Shown here one piece after another: positions 61,741 to 64,000 of a DNA stretch of 64,000 nucleotides. This DNA is from Amycolatopsis sp. NBC_01480. Lineage in GTDB: Bacteria; Actinomycetota; Actinomycetes; Mycobacteriales; Pseudonocardiaceae. The notes under the pieces are model-generated. The model was not told the origin of the DNA and did no database searches. It was given only the letters and a program-made list of their open reading frames with translations. Within the stretch, counting starts at the first letter, position 1. Every line of letters starts with the position of its first letter. The DNA lies in assembly GCF_036227205.1 (NCBI RefSeq), contig NZ_CP109442.1, positions 5,456,001 through 5,520,000 of the forward strand, read 5' to 3'. A program made the translations under genes and the position numbers.

Positions 61741-63087
61741 GTGAGTGCCGGTCAGGCTAGTTCCGCCGCAGTGGGGTCCATCAGAGACCCGGTCCGTGCC
61801 TTGCAGCATGTGCTTTACCGGTCGGCCAAGGCTGATCCGGGACGACGGTTCCACGCGCTGCGGGACAAGGTCTATCGCAGAGACGTCCTGTGGCGGGCGT
61901 GGGTCGCGGTGCGCCGCAATGACGGCGCTCCGGGCATCGATGGGACCACTCTGGCCGATGTCGAGGAGTACGGCATTGATCGACTCTTGGACGAAGTGGC
62001 CGAGGACCTGAGGAAGGGGCGGTGGCGGCCGTTGCCGGCCCGGCGGGTGCTGATTCCCAAGCCCGGGACGGGTGAACGTCGTCCGCTGTCGATTCCTTCG
62101 GTCCGGGACCGTGTCGTGCAGGCCGCGTTGAAGATCGTGCTCGAGCCGATCTTCGAGGCCGATTTTCTGCCGTGCAGCTTCGGGTTCCGCCCGAGACGGT
62201 CGGCGCACGATGCCCTGCAGGTGCTCATTGACGAGTCGTGGCAGGGCAAGCGGTGGTTGGTCGAGACGGACATCGCTGAGTGCTTTTCGGCGATTCCGCA
62301 TGAGAAGTTGATGCAAGTGATCGAGGAACGCGTCAGCGACCAGGGTGTCTTGAAGCTGCTGCGCGTGATGCTGCGCGCGGGAGTGATGGAGGACGGGGTG
62401 GTGCGCCGTGAGGCGTCCGGAACCCCGCAGGGTGGTCCGGCATCACCGTTGCTGTGTAACGCATATCTGCACCGGTTGGACCGGGCATGGGATGCGGGCG
62501 AGCACGGTGTGCTGGTGCGCTACTGCGATGACCTGGTGGTGATGTGCCAGTCACGGGAGCAGGCCGAGGCCGCGTTGTCGCGGTTGACGGTCTTGCTGGG
62601 CGAGCTGGGGTTGGAACCCAAGGCCGCCAAGACCCGCATTGTGCATCTGGTCGAGGGGGGACAGGGGCTGGACTTCCTGGGCTTCCACAATCGGCTGGTG
62701 CGCGGGCGGACTCCCCGGTCGGCGCATCTGATCTTCCTCGCTCGCTGGCCCGCACGTAAGGCGGTCCAGCATGCCCGGGATCGGATCCGGTCCATCACGG
62801 CCCGGCCCCGGCTGCTGGTGCCGGTCGAGCAGATCGTGGATGAACTGAACGTGTTCCTCCGCGGCTGGGCGGGATATTTCCGTTACGGGAACTCCGCTTT
62901 GGTGCTCGGCCAGATCAGGAACTATGCCCTGACCCGGCTCGCGTTGTGGTTGTCCAAACGGGGCAACCGCCGCCGGGCGTGGGGATGGGGCATGACCCAG
63001 GTTCTGTTGTCTCCGAACCATATGGGTCTGATCAGCCTCGATGGGATCGTCGTCCCGCCCAGGCCCTTCCGGGCCTGGAAACGCTGA
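61741..63087 (+). CDS. ltrA: group II intron reverse transcriptase/maturase
   Basis: A 448-residue LtrA-like protein. RT blocks: NDGAPGIDGTTLADVEEYG, VLIPKPGTGERRPLSIPSVR, SFGFRPRRSAHDALQVL, VETDIAECFSAIPHEKLM, GTPQGGPASPLLCNAYL and the active site VRYCDDLVVMC (YCDD, where YADD is usual), then LDFLGFHNRLVRG and the thumb/X maturase region NVFLRGWAGYFRYGN. No HNH endonuclease domain. GTG 61741 is behind AAGGAGGGG. It would splice its intron and copy it into new sites by retrohoming. Confidence 0.93.
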   Translation: MSAGQASSAAVGSIRDPVRALQHVLYRSAKADPGRRFHALRDKVYRRDVLWRAWVAVRRNDGAPGIDGTTLADVEEYGIDRLLDEVAEDLRKGRWRPLPARRVLIPKPGTGERRPLSIPSVRDRVVQAALKIVLEPIFEADFLPCSFGFRPRRSAHDALQVLIDESWQGKRWLVETDIAECFSAIPHEKLMQVIEERVSDQGVLKLLRVMLRAGVMEDGVVRREASGTPQGGPASPLLCNAYLHRLDRAWDAGEHGVLVRYCDDLVVMCQSREQAEAALSRLTVLLGELGLEPKAAKTRIVHLVEGGQGLDFLGFHNRLVRGRTPRSAHLIFLARWPARKAVQHARDRIRSITARPRLLVPVEQIVDELNVFLRGWAGYFRYGNSALVLGQIRNYALTRLALWLSKRGNRRRAWGWGMTQVLLSPNHMGLISLDGIVVPPRPFRAWKR

Positions 63088-63112
63088 ATGCCGCCGGTGA
63101 AGAACGTCGGTA

Positions 63113-63144
63113 AGCCGTGTGCGGGAGAACCGCATGCACGGTTT
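63113..63144 (+). ncRNA. group II intron domain V
   Basis: The DNA reads AGCCGTGTGCGGGAG then AACCGCATGCACGGTTT: the catalytic AGC triad, a stem with TGCGG/CCGCA, a GAGAA-like tetraloop region and the closing ACGGTTT. This is the canonical domain V hairpin. It begins 25 bases after the reverse-transcriptase stop. Confidence 0.8.
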
Positions 63145-63284
63145 GACGGGCGGGAGCTGGAAACGGAGCGGACTGGCAACGGACACGAAGAAGAACGACC
63201 CGGCGGGAAACCCTCGGGCACCAACGGCTTCGTGACCTACCGCCAGACCCCGCCACCGCGCCAGCTCCCGACCCTCCCACTTCG

Positions 63285-64000
63285 TTAGGTTGGGTGGCGT
63301 CGTCGGTAGTGGCTGGTTTTGGCGCGGTATTGGTGGCGTCGGCGCCAGCGCGACCAGGCCCAGACATGAGCCTGGACGGGAAGTCGGTTCAGGTGTGCCA
63401 GGAGACGGCGGATTTCGGCGAGGGTGAGTGGCATGAGGCCGCTGCCAAGGCTTTTGGGGTGATTGCAGCGGCGACGGCGAGGTAGGTGTGAGCCAGCATG
63501 GCCAGAGTAACGTGTCGATACCAGGCGTCGTACCGGCGGACCTGGTAGTGGTCGAGACCGACTTCGTTTTTGGCGGTCTGAAAGCACTCCTCGATGGCCC
63601 AGCGGGCTCCCGCGACGCGAACGAGCTCGGCGTCGTCGGTGCCCTCCGGGCCGCAGCAGAGATAGTAGGCGAGCTCGGGTTCCTTGTCGGCAGCGGTGAT
63701 CTGACGTCGGATGAGCAGCCATCGGGTCCAGCCGGGCGGGGTGTGTTCGCCGGCGGGCAGCGACGCCACCGCCCAGTCGTAGAGTCGTGGTCCCTTCGCG
63801 CCGTCGCCGGCCGAGCGTCGTTTCCAGGCTTGTTCCGGGGCGTGCTCGGCGGCGTGGTCGGCGCGAGCGGAACCGGCAACAGCCGGGATGGTCTGGCTGC
63901 GAGGAACCGCGACTACATAACCGATCCCGTGCTGCTCCAGCCACGCCCGGAACTTCGAGTCCTGGCCGTAGGCCTCGTCAGCCGCCACCCAGGATGCGGG
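63285..64000 (-). CDS. IS701-family transposase, requires a -1 frameshift (5' end outside window)
   Basis: On the minus strand the frame entering at 64000 reads PASWVAADEAYGQDSKFRAW (second DDE Asp), then GYVVAVPRSQT, and WAIEECFQTAKNEVGLDHYQ with the catalytic Glu. That frame ends at 63389, too early. The family C-terminus (GLMPLTLAEIRRLLAHLNRL, RRRHQYRAKTSHYRRRH) is in the -1 frame to 63285. The shift falls at C-CCA-AAA (63452-63458), a slippery heptamer. The element's terminal repeat near 63285 is not clear. It may be active with programmed frameshifting or be a recent pseudogene. Confidence 0.85.

Larger units (their letters stand above)
61182..63165 (+). mobile_element. group II intron (ribozyme plus reverse transcriptase), boundaries approximate
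   Basis: The ribozyme frames the reverse-transcriptase gene. A structured 5' part (61182-61740) contains CCTGCCGGTGTGAGTCCGG and GGCCCGGTAGCAGG, as seen in actinobacterial group II introns; GTGCG at 61182 could be the 5' end. Domain V is clear at 63113-63144. It lies 111 bases after the CD-NTase stop and does not interrupt a visible gene. The exact 3' end is not fixed; domain VI follows 63145. It is probably a functional or recently active retroelement. Confidence 0.6.
53866..64000. mobile_element. integrated element in rlmN with serine integrase, prophage remnants and CBASS (right end outside)
   Basis: The left boundary lies within ATGGGCATGGGTGAC (about 53862-53876), where rlmN homology ends. 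Inside are an integrase reading inwards, decayed phage genes on the minus strand, insertion-sequence fragments, a SLATT/CD-NTase pair, a group II intron and an IS701-type element. GC content and codon use in 53.9-58.7 kb are clearly lower and less biased than in the flanking chromosome. The right junction with the 3' half of rlmN has not been reached by base 64000, so the element exceeds 10 kb. Phage origin is inferred from the terminase remnants. Confidence 0.75.

Overview
The window is a high-GC actinobacterial chromosome segment. Gene content, strong third-position GC bias, the frr-pyrH-tsf-rpsB and trmD-rplS-lepB-rnhB neighbourhoods, and a WhiG-type sigma factor next to XerC point to a filamentous member of the Pseudonocardiaceae, most likely Amycolatopsis or a close relative. 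This is inferred from gene order and style, not from a search.

Layout. (1) 1-6.3 kb: a purine-ring catabolism cluster. A minus-strand operon carries a small HTH regulator, uraD, uraH, urate oxidase and an NCS2 urate/xanthine permease, followed by a TetR gene cut by the window edge. Divergent allB and alc complete urate to ureidoglycolate plus urea. (2) 6.3-10 kb: small membrane protein, dispersed repeats, CoA-binding protein, O-acetylhomoserine sulfhydrylase, FhuF-like Fe-S protein, RlmA-type rRNA methyltransferase. (3) 10-14.2 kb: amt-glnB-glnD nitrogen operon with GlnR-like boxes upstream, fitting the nitrogen released by region 1. (4) 14-18.4 kb: Ku, then an ABC exporter with its MarR regulator. 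(5) 18.6-28.5 kb: ffh, amidohydrolase, two CPBP membrane proteases, rpsP-khpA-rimM-(secreted protein)-trmD, rplS, lepB, rnhB, DUF2469. (6) 28.7-34.3 kb: yraN, yifB, dprA, xerC, whiG. (7) 34.3-40.9 kb: a repeat-rich low-complexity stretch with an M23 peptidase, then rpsB, tsf, pyrH, frr, cdsA. (8) 40.9-43.4 kb: VOC protein, methyltransferase, PadR regulator. (9) 43.5-52.3 kb: a tightly overlapping nine-gene minus-strand cluster for a surface or exported polysaccharide (two glycosyltransferases, flippase, large membrane protein, pyruvyl transferase, hexapeptide acyltransferase, GH16 enzyme).

(10) 53.3 kb to the right edge: rlmN is cut after about 185 codons, at the radical-SAM core, by an integrated element headed by a large serine integrase. 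The element has lower GC and holds a decayed phage module (a metallophosphoesterase that lost its metal ligands, and frameshifted small and large terminase genes), an orphan membrane protein, insertion-sequence fragments, and an intact two-gene CBASS-type anti-phage module: a SLATT two-helix membrane effector translationally coupled to a CD-NTase with a C-terminal AGS-C sensor domain. Just downstream lie a group II intron with its reverse transcriptase and an IS701-family transposase that needs a -1 frameshift. The other half of rlmN and the right attachment site are outside the window.

The most interesting parts are the CBASS module and the decayed integrated element carrying it, two unlisted small genes upstream of rlmN, and several clear palindromic operators (urate operon, MarR/ABC, PadR, GlnR).
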